NCBI GenBank assembly: GCA_947561395.2
Contig: OX387193.1
Span: 7,936,001 to 8,000,000 of the forward strand
DNA length: 64,000 bases
Direction of reading: 5' to 3'
Origin: Buxus sempervirens
Lineage: Eukaryota; Streptophyta; Magnoliopsida; Buxales; Buxaceae
In this document: positions 32,001-44,737 of the stretch, piece by piece
Numbering within the stretch: the stretch's first letter is position 1
How the letters are laid out: every line of letters begins with the position of its first letter
Translations under genes and position numbers: made by a program
Notes under the pieces: model-generated
Database searches by the model: none
The model's input: only the letters and a program-made list of their open reading frames with translations
Told to the model about the DNA's origin: nothing

Positions 32001-35000
32001 TTTGGGTACCTTGTGAGCTAAATCAAACTGCTGCTTCAGATCATCAAACTGTATTGCAAAACAAATAGCAATCCTTCAGAGTAATCAACAGAATATTAAC
32101 AAAAGCTGGATTCCACAAGAGAAAATTCTTCAAATACATTATATTATTAGAGTCATCAGCTGGCATGTTCATATCATACTTGCAAGCACTATTTTTTATT
32201 CTTTTTTTTTAACACCCTTCGTTGAAAAGAAAATACAACTACAGGATATTTTCAATAAAAAGCCTTTGTTACAAGATAAAAACTGAAAAAAATTTATTGA
32301 AAAAATAGCATAAAATCAAAGACTGACTTAGGTCAAATAAGCTAACACCAACAACCAAGGAATAAATAAACATAAGAACAAAATGTTGCTCAAGACCTAC
32401 AAGAATCTCAAAGCCTCGACAATAATAATTGAAATGGTAAAAATCATGGAATAGTACTAGAAATATTTTAATCCTAACTATCAAAAATATTTCCAAAGGA
32501 ATATTTATTGAACCCAAGAATGATTAGCAATATAAATATAAAGTAGAAAAAACACAAAACAATAAAAATTTTGGATACTGATTGCATCTGTTATCACATG
32601 GTAATCATTATTAAGGCTGTAGATCCTGGCCATAGTAAAATGTCGTTGAAGCACACCTTAAAGAGACCATAAAGATGCTGAAAGTTTTGTCAACTTTCAT
32701 TTCCATTTGTCAATGTGGTTTACAGACACAGCTTTTATATCAAGATTAATTATTTGCAAAAATTAAGAAATCAAACACCAAATGAGATGGAAAGAAATTT
32801 CAATGCACCTTACGCAAGTGCCCTCCATCTAACTTCTGTCTCTTGGCAGCATGAAGGATGGCATTCTCTGAGCTCTTCTCATTAGTTTGAACAGATTGCT
32901 TTTGAAACCTAATAAAAAAAACAAATAAGGTAAGGAAAATGTAACTCAAAAATTTGCAAGAAAAAAGGGAAAATCCAAAATATATAAGCTTCGAAGAAGA
33001 AAAAAATACTAAATGCAGAAGTATTCCAACAAATGAAGTACCAAATCATCAATAAATTCCTCAAAAGCATAACAAATACCATTTATTATCTCATGCAAGA
33101 CAGTCAATAATGAATCATTCTAAAATGATGAAGTGATAGTTTCAAGGCTTAGCTAAGAGATGATATGCTATTCATAATCAAGATCTTAGGCTATCTAACT
33201 AGGAAAGAGAACCTAACCTTATTCTGGATTTACAATTTCAAGATATAAGAGCATTATTTTCAATCATATTTCAAGATAGTGAGATACAGATTATTGAAAA
33301 AATAAAATTAAAAAGTAAGTCAGACAGACCCTTTTGAAAATCGATCATGACAAACGACTTCTCGTCTTTGATTTTGTTTGGCCAACTGACTTGCTGTAGG
33401 TTTCATTAAGGTTGAACTTCCCAATAAAGATGCCATCGTGGAAGCATTGGTTTCAGCCTTTGGAACATCATGGGCCGTATGATCATAAAATGTGAATCCT
33501 ACATAGAAAAAAGGATGTATTCTTTTAGTAACATGAAGAGAAGAAAAAAGGAAACATAAGAAATGAACTATGGCCTTAGGAATTCTCGGAGAAGCCCAGA
33601 TCAGTTTCTTCCATATAGAATAAAAGACTGAGCTATATCAGAAAATTCAAACTTTTGCAATTGTGAAGCCTCAGTTTTGCAATTCCTTTATTCTCAACTA
33701 GTTGTAATTAGCAACATGAATCCCACATCTTAAACCGATTAACAAAGTTAATGATATGTGCTACTTAAAAAATTTATTAACGAAATCTTCCTAATACTGG
33801 CATCAGCATGAATACTACCAGCAAGCAAGTAAATGCACCTTTGGTTAATGCTTGCAGCTGACTCCAGTTGTTAATAGGTAACAAAATTTTGAAAGCGAAG
33901 TCAGACTCTATTTTGCTTACATCAAAGATCGACTGGTAACTATTGGACAATTAAAATTTATAGTAGTGTGAGGATTAGGGAAGGATTGGTGAAAAACATA
34001 ATTTTTTAGTTTAGGAAAACATGGCATTTTAATAAGCACTTACCATTGAGTTTACTAGAAATATCAGTCTGCTATTCTTTAAGATAGCTTTTATTCTTGC
34101 CTAAAAAAAGAGGCTATTTACATACTGAGGTTTGATATTTCTAGCTGCTGTGCCCCAATACCTTGCCAGACCTCCAAAAGTACAGTTCAAGGCAAAATTT
34201 CAAGATTGTCATATTTAATCAATGAACACTGCATATACAGCATTTCCACTGACATAACTATTCCTACCATGATTTATCAAAACTGGAAAAGAATAATATA
34301 ACCGTATCACAACATCAACTAATATTTTAATTTTTAATATATTCCAATGTTTTTCAATCATACGTTGTCCGAAATAGAAGCAAGTAAAACCGTGAAATGC
34401 TGCTTAGATCCAAGAACTGAAAGTAGCCACAAGCATTTCAAACAAAAATAACAACCAAAAGAAAATCATTGGAAATGAAGTTTGATAATGCAGTGACAGG
34501 TTGCCAGAAGTAATAAAAACGACATAGTTAAAACAAACTATACTGCACCTCTGTTTTTGTCATGTAATGCAGAAAATTCTGAGCCCATGTTGGTATCTGA
34601 GTTGTTAGTGGCTGAATATGAATTTTCCATATCTTTAGATTTTGGAGAGATGTTTACATTTCCCATATGGGTGCCTTCTCTCAAATTCAACTTTACTATA
34701 CAAGCTGACAATAAAACAGAAAAAAAAAATTTTAAAATTGCAACAGAATAAAAGAAAAAGAAGAAAGAAATGGTAAATACTTGATAAATCTACAGCACCC
34801 ACTGTAGAATTTTTTGACTATTACCATGAAATTTTGCATTCATGGGACAAAAAAGGGGCATAAATTAGAAATCAGAGGCAAATAATGCATGATTCACTTA
34901 AGAAATTGTCTTTAAAATATAGTTAAATGATCAAGTACCCCATACAAACCACACGCAGGCAGGTGAATCCTAACTACTGGGAACATGTTATTACTCAAAA

Positions 35001-35584
35001 GTCGAAATCAAACTACAGAAATAGGTAATATAAAAGAAAAAAGATACTAAGAACATACATATTTGTCGTCATGAAATGCAAAACAAACATCATAATAAAC
35101 CATATACATCAATCAGTTCATGAATAATAGAACCATATGACTTGAGTTATCCACAATCGTTTCAAATAACCTGCATTCTCCCAAAAAAGAGATAAAATAT
35201 AAAAGAAACAATGTAAGCATCGAAAATCAGCTAAGGAAAGGTTAAAAATGCTAAAATCAATCAAACGTAAAAGTCAAATAACACAAAAAAAGAAAATTCA
35301 AAAGAAATATAAAAAGAACCACGTTTGAAAGGAAGACATGGAAAATATCGGGAAAGGATTACTCCTAGATTCTTGGGATACTTACGAGAAGGAGGATAAC
35401 TTTCCGCAGTCTCAAACCAGCGTTCGGCTTCTTCAGCCTCTAAAAACGATTCGTTCCGACAAAAATCAAAATACCGAGCGGCGTCGAACTCGTAATCAAG
35501 ATCGATTTCCACAGCCAAGAACTCTTCTTCGAAGGTTTCCTCCATGTCGTCGTCCATTTCTCTCTCTCCACATAGCCCGTCCAT
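29089..35584 (-). CDS. TPX2-family protein with Aurora-binding N-terminus (TPXL2/3 type)
   Basis: Fifteen exons read on the minus strand: 35386-35584, 34549-34704, 33330-33498, 32809-32908, 31998-32048, 31739-31836, 31526-31601, 31322-31384, 31110-31196, 30391-30449, 29853-29928, 29709-29774, 29549-29611, 29268-29345, 29093-29136 (stop at 29089 by read-through). All borders are GT-AG with matching phase; about 462 residues. YEFDAARYFDF...WFETAESYPPS is the plant form of the Aurora-kinase-binding motif of TPX2. Then come LMKPTASQLAKQN, AAKRQKLDGGHLRK, LKLTIPREPELETAQRAQR, FRARPLNRKILEAPSLPLPQ, KSTPQLPDFQVFSLKTSDRA, FKARPLNKKIFSSKGDIGVF and EFNFSTDKRFQHNLPIELFN, all conserved in this group. Such proteins bind spindle microtubules and activate Aurora kinases. 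Start may be 35584, 35557 or 35545. The last exon is uncertain: a good donor (GTAAGT) at 29092 suggests one more. Confidence 0.93.
30683..30812. repeat. Short direct repeat in an intron of the TPX2-like gene
   Basis: AATTTAAGTAGAGCCCTAAC occurs at about 30683 and again at about 30788, each preceded by AAAGACAAA and followed by TATCA. Nearby CACATGTGAAA words are also repeated. A small old tandem duplication of about 105 bp. Confidence 0.7.
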
Positions 35585-36399
35585 CTCTCTCTCTCTCTAA
35601 GTTCAGGTAAAAAAAGACAGTGGAGGAAGCGATTCAAAGACCACTCACTTTTTTTTTTTGGTAATGATTCAAAGACCACTCACAGTAGACAGATTCAAAG
35701 AAGCTACGATTCACTGCTTCTGACGCTCTCTGATTAAAATAAAAAGGTAAAATATCGGATTGGTTAAACCCTAAATCTAGAAATGCAAGGAAGATTCCTC
35801 GCGCCCCAATGATGCAGAGTTCGTTCTGAGCAAAGCGGCAGAGGTTTAGAACCAGCCGAAATTTTGAATAGATGTGTCAGAGTCTCAAGGCAACGTTTAT
35901 TTGTGCTTAATGACGACTTTGACCTCCATCTTTATTAATTTTATGCTGCAGGAAAAGGAGGGAATATTTTTTGTAATTGCTGAAATTTTAAATTAATTAG
36001 GGCAGTTATTGTGTCTCTGAATGAAGATGGTTTGGACACACCCTTCATCGTTGGACCAGCAAATCATTTCCGAAATTCTTCTGCAACAGACAATGCATTC
36101 TGAACTTACAAACCCAACCTTTTTCACTAATAAAATTTTTTTTCATTTTTAAATAACAAAATTATTTACCCGTGAGATGCTGCACGTGACAACACCACAC
36201 ATAAATTGCATCATTTACTATAGGAATGAAGCAGAAGTTAATTTCATATAGTAATTGCCACAACACGACATAACAAAGGTAGGAGCTATTCATTGCTCAT
36301 GCAAGATGCCTACGTTTGGGCAATTTATATTAAACATAAATCGCCTCCATGTAGACAATTTAGCTAATATGCATGCCCCAAAAACTGTACTATAAATGA
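35585..36399. other. Upstream region of the TPX2-like gene
   Basis: CT/GA-rich leader at 35583-35600. AAGATTCAAAGACCACTCAC-like words are repeated at 35633 and 35667. Beyond 35900 the DNA is AT-rich without recognised genes. Confidence 0.35.
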
Positions 36400-36600
36400 C
36401 AGGAATAAGCCCCTTTGGAAATTTGCCAACAACTGTGCAAGACTTCTACAAGAAACCCTTATTGTTTTTTGTAAAGTCATAATTAATATAGGGTTAAAAT
36501 AGTCAAGATTTTGCCTATTCATTTAAAATCTGGACAGTTCCAAAAATTGTTCCCTTCCTCTACGTGCAATATTGCATGTGCACTCCTTGGTTTCATTTAG
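36400..36600. repeat. Dispersed repeat, copy 2 of 2
   Basis: Diverged match to 6255-6460 in the same orientation (CTTTGGAAA, CCCTTATTGT, CATAATTAA, AAAATAGTCAA, TTTAAAATCTG in order). A TA microsatellite (36656-36676) follows. Confidence 0.6.
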
Positions 36601-36744
36601 CTGAATCATGTGTCTTTCATGCAAATAAGTGCATCCACAATTTTATGTTTAGCGCATATATATATATATATATATATGGATCTGGGTCTAGGTTTTTTGG
36701 GCATTTGCAACAAAAAAGTGTATTTTATAACTTATTTTGGTTGG

Positions 36745-36926
36745 GGATGACAAAGTCATTCTCCCCAAAGGCAGGAGTTTCTTTGTCTTCTCCCGCGAAA
36801 CGCCGCGTCATTGGTCCCGGAGCCTTTTTGTCGGGTGTCAAAATTCCGACAATTCCCGTACAGTGTCCCGTTGATGTCTTAAATGACGAGCTCGTCCTCA
36901 ACGATCACAACCGGTTTCGCAGGTGA
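36745..36926 (+). other. GC-rich coding-like island, unassigned
   Basis: A 60-residue open frame starts MTKSFSPKAGVSLSSPAKRR and ends with a typical splice-donor-like GCAGGTGAATA. Its base composition is clearly higher in G+C than the AT-rich DNA around it. The sequence suggests a decayed or first exon, but I recognise no family and find no following exon. It could also be a CpG-rich piece of a transposon. Confidence 0.3.
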
Positions 36927-38130
36927 ATATAAAACAAATCCAGCAAATTCAAAAAGTGGAGGGAACGAACTGTCATCCGCCGGCCATTGCAGCTGCCGAA
37001 ATGACAATAATGCCCTTTATTTATTATTTTGGATTAATGTGAGTATAATAACTAAATGCACAACACAACTGGGGAAAGGATGTATTTAAATATTATTAAA
37101 AGGCTATAATCATGAGAATAAAGGCTTGCATATTAGTTATGCAATCGGAACTATGAAGGAGCAATGTTGTTTAATTGAGTAGGCTTGAATTTATAAAAAG
37201 GGAGTTCATTAAAATGTGATAATATACTAACCATATACATAATGTTACAATTATAATTGATTAAGTTGCAATTAAATTTTCATGTATTTATTTTCATCTT
37301 TGTGGATAAATATCTAAATAGTCAATCAAAGTTTTTAATCTAAATTAGTCACTGCTAATGACTTATCTCAATGTCTATATTTTAATCCTTTGCTTAATTG
37401 TGTAACAACTATACATGCCGTCCTTAATTGACAGATATTAAAGGGCACGTGTACATGAGTGTAAGTTATTAATTGAGGATATAGAAGTCAACATGGGAAA
37501 AAAAAAGAATCTTTGGATAATAAATCTGAGCCAAGAATTTGCTTGGTTCTCTATCCAATAGTAGAGATTAAAAAAAAAAACCCACAAAGCATGGATCATG
37601 AATCACAAAAAATAAAATTTTCAAGCTTTTCCTTTTGTTTTTTTGTCTATGTTTTCTAGTACCAAAAGAGGAAAAGTGCTAGCCCAGGATGGTTGATTGA
37701 TCACATTGGTCGAATCTGCCACTTTGTGCTTGTTTCCATTTTACTGTAGATGTCTCTGATTTGACAGTTATGAGCTCCGGGAGTAGTTAGATTTTCATTT
37801 ATGAGGCAGAGCATCTTTTCTTGGTTTGGTCTATGTCCTTGGAAAGGTGATATCCAAGACCTGGTTTTCCAAATACAGTGAAAATGGAAAATTTTGTTTT
37901 CCATTTACTCTTTTCATGGATTTAACGTTGCCATGAAAAAGTGGTATCCGAGACTTGTTTCCAATCCGGGGAAAACGGAAAGAAAGTTGCTATTTTGGAT
38001 GGAATTTGCTTGGAATTACTTTTCACAGTTGAATCAGAGAAATGTTAGGCAAGTACAAATGGAAGTTACTGCTTTCCTCTACATAAATAACATTTACTTC
38101 AGATTTGAAGGACCACGATAAATTTGGTCT
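36927..38130. other. Intergenic, no gene seen
   Basis: AT-rich. GGTGATATCCAAGACCTGG at 37847 and GTGGTATCCGAGACTTG at 37941 are similar and surround a TGGAAAATTTTGTTTTCCA palindrome (37886-37903), a possible small foldback repeat. Confidence 0.35.
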
Positions 38131-38205
38131 TAAATGCTCTGTCTCTACTTTAATTGCAACAATCGGGTTCTCATTTTAAATGCTCTGTCTCTACTTTAAT
38201 TGCAA
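38131..38205. repeat. 46-bp-period direct repeat
   Basis: TAAATGCTCTGTCTCTACTT followed by TAATTGCAA occurs at 38131 and, identically, at 38177. A recent local duplication. Confidence 0.9.
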
Positions 38206-38589
38206 GTTATAGATTACTCTGAATTCGCAAACTTACGTTTAACATTTTCTTGATCTTATTTTACCATAATAGCTTGAAGGTTTTGCCATCACACCAAGCG
38301 ATAGTCTCTATAGCACCAAAATAACACAAATGATCGATCCTTCAATCCATCAGGGTGACTAGACACAAAAATTGTCCATTGAATTCCCCGTAACATCAAA
38401 TGGGGATCCACCATCTCATCAAGAAAGTTGCTTGGCATGTCACCAGATATAGGCTCTTATCACATGTATATTAGCTAGAGAGCTCCATTGTTTCATTGTT
38501 GAATGGTAAAAAATATGCTCATGTCTGTGTATGCCCCTGAATTGGCCAGCATACATGCTAGGCTCATGTCATAGTCTACAAACAATCTT

Positions 38590-38880
38590 TTTGGGTATCC
38601 TACATCGATTGTGGAAGATCCTGGTGGTCACTTTAAACGTGTCGGGGAAAGCCTCAGTCACGAGCTAGCTTTTTGGGGTTCAAAGAGGCCCAAGACCATC
38701 CAACATTGGTATCAGAGCCCAAATTTCAACAAGTTTCGATCCAACAATTCATAAAAGAAACGAGGTATTGCTCTCTGACCCAAGACCCTAAGGGTGAGGG
38801 CAAGATTGTTGAGTATCCTATAGCTGATGGTCACTTTAAATTTGAGAGGGGAGGCCTCATGCTAGCTTTTGGGTCGATTA
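38590..38880 (+). mobile_element. TRIM-like miniature LTR retroelement (fossil)
   Basis: Two related terminal segments (about 38594-38704 and 38813-38878) share GTATCCTA, GGTCACTTTAAA and GCTAGCTTTT-GGG. Immediately after the first comes TGGTATCAGAGCCC (38707-38720), the standard primer-binding site for initiator tRNA-Met. The internal part is about 100 bp and non-coding, with a purine-rich stretch before the second terminal segment. This is the layout of a terminal-repeat retrotransposon in miniature. Terminal repeats are clearly diverged, so it is old and broken. Confidence 0.6.
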
Positions 38881-39135
38881 AGGGTGTAACTCAGTTTGGT
38901 TGTTTTGGTTCGGTTTTATCAAACCGTCAACTCAAAACCGAACCAAAACTCTTTGATGATTGAGCCTTCAGATCCGCAAACACCTGTTCTTACCAGTTGG
39001 CAAGACTTCAGTACTCATCAAAGAAAAAAGGAAAAAACTGAACCAAAATTATATTCGATTTACAGATTTTAAAACCAAAACCGAGCCGTATGCTTTGAAA
39101 CCATTCTCGGGTTTTTAATCGAACCACACCCCAAC
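38881..39135. repeat. hAT-like MITE remnant rich in GGTTCGGTTT words
   Basis: Starts near AGGGTGTAACTCAGTTTGG and ends near CGAACCACACCCC, giving weak inverted ends with GGGTGT/ACACCC. Inside are TTTTGGTTCGGTTTT and its inverse AAAACCGAACCAAAA. It resembles the block at 285-1036. No target duplication found. Confidence 0.45.
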
Positions 39136-39391
39136 CGACAACTCTCACCTGCCTTTTTGGATCAAGTTCCTGGGCCCATCACAATCGGGCCAGACTGTAC
39201 AAACAATTCTGGCTGCACCCGAGTGAAACCCGAATACATCTGGAAGAATCTCGACGTTTATAATTGGAGTGCTGGAGGCGCGAGACGGATGAGGAAACGA
39301 AACGCCACATCAAATCAGAAACGCAAGCAAGTTGAGCCCGAGCTCGGCCCCCACAAATTCGCGCGAGCTTTTGCACAGGAGGACGCACGAA

Positions 39392-42386
39392 ATGGTTTGT
39401 TTTCATTGCGTTAATTCGTCGAACAGTTAATGTTACTTTTTAATCTCTCACATCTTCAATTATTAAAATTTTTTTTGTGCAGTCGGTCACGTTGCACACC
39501 AATCTGGGCGACATCAAGTGTGAGATCTCCTGCGATGAGGTCCCCAAAACTGCCGAGGTTTGAATCCCTTAAAAACCCTATTCATGGTTCTTTCAGAATT
39601 TCGTTCTCTTTATGTCTTTCTGCGGTTGAAGAGTTGAAGTAGAGAATGTACTAGGGCAGAGAGCAAAACTTTCTTTTAGAGTGATGATTAATCTGTTGTT
39701 TTAAATGATATGACATGCTATCTTGATCCATTTCGGACTGCGCAGAAACAACTACTTGATTGAATCCTCTCAAGTCATTTATAGAAGTAACTCAAATGGA
39801 TTGTTTTGTGGTAGCTGATACTGTTGCTTGGATTTAGTTTCAAACATCTGTGAGATCTTTTTTGATAAGGGCGCAGTTTATATATATATCTTTAGTTCTG
39901 GTGAATGGAAAATGTTGATTTTTGCAATTGATGATTCATGGGCTTGTCATAGTATACACGTTTTGACAGAATGAACGGATCCAGATGTATTGGGGTGGTG
40001 GAATTGGATTCATGCACCTATCTGAGAATTGGTGTTAGGTAGGCTTAGATGTGGAGAGATCGCAAGAATAGGTCCTTTGTAGTGTTTATTATATGTTCAT
40101 TGTGGTTGTGCTATCAATTTTTGTGGATTACGTGTATTCTCTAGCTCCGTAAAACCTTAATTTGACCATAAATTGATGGTTAATTCTTCAAAATTGATGA
40201 CTAGGTCGGTATATGATATTTGTAGATGATGTAGTTTAAGTGGACCAAACTGAGGAGGGGATGAATTCATTTTCTTCCATCAAAAGACTAGCTACAATTC
40301 CCCATCAAAAGAATTCCCAGTGGTTAATCTCCCGAGTAGTGTTTCTATTGTGAATCTTGCTTGACACTCATCAATTCATAGAATTCTTGTTAAAAAACAA
40401 AACTAACATGTTTGTGGTTTGAGGCATTGATCTTGTGTCAACATTAGTCAATACCGATATTTCCATGGTATTGTTTCATGAAGGATTTGGCTGAAACCTT
40501 GTAATACATATCATGACAATAGAAAGAAAACTAATAAAAAAAATGTACATAAGAATTAGGAAATATGTGAAGTGCCTCATATGCCAAAAGATGAATGATT
40601 TACATCTTTAAAATATTCAGTTTTATTTGTTGAAGATCACAGGTTTCTGTCCCATGAGGACCTGAGTCTTCAATACCCATAAAAAGGATGAGAAGAAGAT
40701 AATCGTATATTCAGCAACAATAGCACCAAATTTTACCCTTCTAAACCTAAGAAAATAGGTGATTTTCTCAGGGCTTAGGTGACACTAGCCTAGATGGTCT
40801 ATACCTAAGCGAGCATCCGGGCTTCTAGGAGAATACCTAGGTGATTAGGTGACTGTTTAGGCAGGATTTTGGGCCAAGTGGTTGCCTAGTCTGATTGAAG
40901 AGGTGTATATATTATTCAGTTTAATTAAAATGCCATTTATTTCTTTAAATTTTGAAGTTAATATTGCTTTATCTTTAGACATTTCAAAAAGCAGATGTTC
41001 AATATATTACAAATATGTATCAAAATAATTTGACATGGCTTTTTGATGTGGTGAGTGTCTAATTGGTTAGCGCTAGGCAGGTCTTTTTGTGTAGCTTTGC
41101 CCTGGCATTTTAACAGCATTATCATCTGCCATTGTAATTCTGATATGTAAAAGTTTCTTAACTGAAAAAAAATTGAGATTATAATGCAAAATTTTGTTGA
41201 GAACTATTTATTAGATTCAATCAGCATGCTTTCTTATAAGTGCACTGCTTCCTGGTGTGCTGCTGCTATATTATACCCAAATAATCCTGACATATGTAAC
41301 TTCCAATCCTTCATCACTTTACTATACATCTCTTGTGTTCAATGAGGTTAAAAAGTCATATTCTAGTCCCTCTTCCTTTTTGTTGTGAACTATTAGACGC
41401 TGAGTTTCTGGCTTCTGGGTTAATGCCTCTGATCAAATAAGGTTGTAGTGTTCTCAATTCTTACCATGCTTAAGTTGGATGCAGAATTTTTTGGCACTTT
41501 GTGCCAGTGGCTATTATGATGGGACAATATTCCACCGGAATATTAAAGGATTTATGATTCAAGGTGGAGATCCTACAGGGACTGGAAAAGGAGGGACCAG
41601 TATATGGGGCAAAAAGTTCAATGATGAGATACGAGAGTCGCTTAAGGTTCGTTAACTGTAGATTCTCATTTGTCTTCCAAATTATTCGATTAAGGAAAGT
41701 CACTTATGTCAATATTATTTGGTTTAGCTTTGTTTCTCATATAATTTGATTATGGACTATCTCATAATGTATTTCATTAGAATGTTATAATGCCCGAGGA
41801 TTTATCTTTGAACTTTGAACCCTGTTTTCTATTTCATGTATTGTGTTCATGTACAAAGAGCGGACAGTGATTCACTTGATTGTATTAGGACTCCTCTGCT
41901 CACATTGTTAGCTCTGTGGCTCAGATCTGTCCTTGTTACCAGTGTAATACAGGACCTTGGCACATTGTATTTCTCTGTGATTATAACATAATTATTTTCT
42001 TTTATTTGTAGCACAATGCAAGAGGGATGCTCTCAATGGCTAATAGTGGACCCAACACAAATGCAAGCCAGTTCTTCATCTCTTATGCAAAGCAGCCACA
42101 TCTTAATGGTTTCTACACTGTGTTTGGCCGAGTTATTCATGGGTTTGAAGTCCTAGATCTCATGGAAAAGGTGTGCTGTTTGTCTTGGTACATTTAATTT
42201 AATTACCATATTATCTGAAATCTAATTCAAATGGTAAAAATATATTTTTGATGTAAGACTGTAAAACAATTTTGTATTTTGACTAACTTCGGGTTTTTGC
42301 AGACTCCAATTGGACCTGGAGATCGACCTCTTGCAGAGATCAGGCTGAATCGTGTAACCATCCATGCAAATCCCCTTGCTGGCTAG
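39392..42386 (+). CDS. CYP18-1: Cyclophilin CYP18-1 (PPIL3-type peptidyl-prolyl isomerase)
   Basis: Five coding exons: 39392-39394, 39483-39557, 41485-41646, 42012-42170 and 42303-42386, giving 160 residues, the exact family length. The first coding exon holds only the ATG; the next codons ([15 protein letters not shown]) come from exon 2. The cyclophilin fold is complete: [86 protein letters not shown], and the C-terminal [12 protein letters not shown] typical of CYP18-1. Catalytic Arg (FHR), Phe and Gln (GFMIQGG), and the aromatic/basic cleft are seen; the Trp of canonical CypA is replaced by Tyr, as usual in this PPIL3 branch. PPIL3-type proteins associate with the spliceosome in other eukaryotes; a role here is inferred. 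Intron 2 is 1.9 kb. Confidence 0.97.
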
Positions 42387-43699
42387 GCGAACCACACCAG
42401 CTAACAACAAAACCTATTTGCAGTGCAATTTCATGTTTAATCCTTCCATCTGCAGTCAAACTCTCATTTGGATAAATAGAAACTGAAGATCTGGATGGTG
42501 GAACTTTTGAACCTTAGCATTTTGTATAGCAGCTCATTCAAATACTAGAACTGTATCCTTGTGTCCGTGTAATATGATTGTTATTTTCTTTGATTCGAAC
42601 TGTACAACCCCTTTTAGTTCAACAGTTTGTGATGAAATTAACAACAGCTAACATCGCTTGAAGTGCACAATCTTCTCTTCAAAATTGAGATACAAACAGG
42701 TTGTGTTATGATCATCAATTGCAGCAAGGGATTGGACGCCATTAATGGGATGACGGAGTTATCATACTGCAATGATATTGCAACTGCTCACAGAACTAAG
42801 CATGTAACAAGGAAGTATGACTGAAAGTTTGAAGCCCTTGTGTTGTGGCTAATAATAAGGTTCCTACTCTAGCAAAAGGGTTTACGGCTTTGAAGGATTT
42901 ATATATTGGTGTGTATTATATGAGATGTTGATTAGAAGAAAGAGCAGTTTCTGTCTGTATTACTACGTTGTTTATTTTGCCACGTGACAAATGTGTTTTT
43001 TGAAAAACGTTACCAAGTCAGGTCATGTGAAAATATAATTGATAAGTAGGCTTACCAAATCAAATGCCTAAGTAACAAAACAAAGTATGAAATGCATGTT
43101 ACATTAAGTTGGGAGTTTGTCTGTTTTGTGTATATGGTTCAAACTTTGTCTTATATTAGCTTATCTGGATAGAGCATTGAGATCTATGTGCTATTCGACC
43201 TACTTCCTTGCTTCACCACATTATAGAAACAACCTTTAGCTTTTTGTCAAATCACAATTCAACTTTGTAACTTTGCTCCTTTCTCTTGTCAAATCATTCT
43301 CTACCTCTCCTTCATCTTTAGGCCGGATTTGTCTTTCACTGGAATTGGTTCCATAAACTAATTGCGGGGGAGGGGTGAGTTGGACGTTTGGTATCCACTA
43401 TTCATTTTTGTAGGGGGTGGTTATAAATGTAAAGATTGCATTCGTTATAACTTAAAAAGATTATTTCATAAGTGACAAATTTACCCTTGTCATACAAAGA
43501 AGTCTTTATTACAAGTTTTAAGTATATCCTTCAAAATTTGTAAATATTAAAAGTTTGTTACTGTACTTTTATAAATGAGTTTTCAGAATCTAGAAATGGC
43601 TTTAGACATGATTCTGGATTTCAATGCATTCTTTTAAAGACTTATTTGAATAATCTTGATTTCTAACCAAACCTTTGTTTTGTTGCCGAAACCTATTCT
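42387..43699. other. Cyclophilin 3' flank and intergenic
   Basis: About the first 300 bp fit a 3' UTR. The rest is AT-rich without recognised genes or clear element ends. Confidence 0.35.
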
Positions 43700-44490
43700 A
43701 GTTGGGTGTTTGGTGGGTATTATAGAATCTGGATTCTAGTAGAGTCCGATTCAATAATCCAAAAAAATGAGTTTGGTTGGGAGTTTGAGGTTGGATTCTA
43801 CAATCTAATTTTATAATCCAACCCGTCATCAGAATATATCTTAAAAGTGATTATAGGAATTATGGGCATTGATGCTTAAATTACTAAAATCAATCATTCT
43901 ACGGATTATACATAGCATATTATATAGTGCATATAATAATAAATAATAATATTATAAGCATCATAATATAATATATTCTGTTATGTCATATATTATTGAT
44001 AAAATAACTTAATATTATATAATACACAATATAACATTATTATATTGTATATAGCATAAATTATATTATATTATATATATAATGTATAATATTATTATAT
44101 ATTATATATACAAAAATATTATACATATTATAAATTATACAGAATATATATATGTGTGTATATATATATATATTAATATATATAATTTATATTATTATAA
44201 TATACATATTATTTTAATATATTTAACAATATATTATTTTAAATAAGATATTAAATTTTAATATGCACTATATTATTTTTGTGTGCAATTTTTAATATAA
44301 AAACTCTAAATTCAATATCAATAATCAATGTCGACCAAACAAGATTCTATATTTTAATCGTATAAATTAGACTTGAAAATCTATAATGTCCAAACAAAAT
44401 TAGAAATTTCAAAAATAAGCTATTGTAATCGAGATTATCAAAATCCAGATTATAATCCAGAATCCATAATTCTCACCAAACGGCACTTGG
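43700..44490. mobile_element. AT-rich TIR element, about 790 bp
   Basis: Left end AGTTGGGTGTTTGGTGGG followed by TATAGAATCTGGATTC; right end, inverted, carries AAGTGCCGTTTGGTGAGA followed by TTATGGATTCTGGATTA. GTTTGGTG and GAATC/GATTC words match in inverted order over about 50 bp. The centre (43900-44260) is almost pure A/T with many TATA repeats. GTGTTTGG-type ends occur in Harbinger and hAT MITEs. The target duplication is not clear, so the family is open. Confidence 0.55.
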
Positions 44491-44737
44491 AACACCAAGG
44501 GGCTTTAGGTATTTTGGTTTCTCACTTCCCAAAAAATACCATTTAACAAATTTTAAGCCCTTAATTTGCCAAAAATTACTCATATCTAAGTGTTGTACTG
44601 CACGTGCACCCACGGTTACTTTACTGGAGGCTTTGACTAAAATAAAGTAATATATAAAACATGATAATAAAAGTTATATAAAAGAAGCTTCTAACGTCAG
44701 TGCTCGGTGTCCAAAAGGAGCGGGGTCTCAACGCAAT

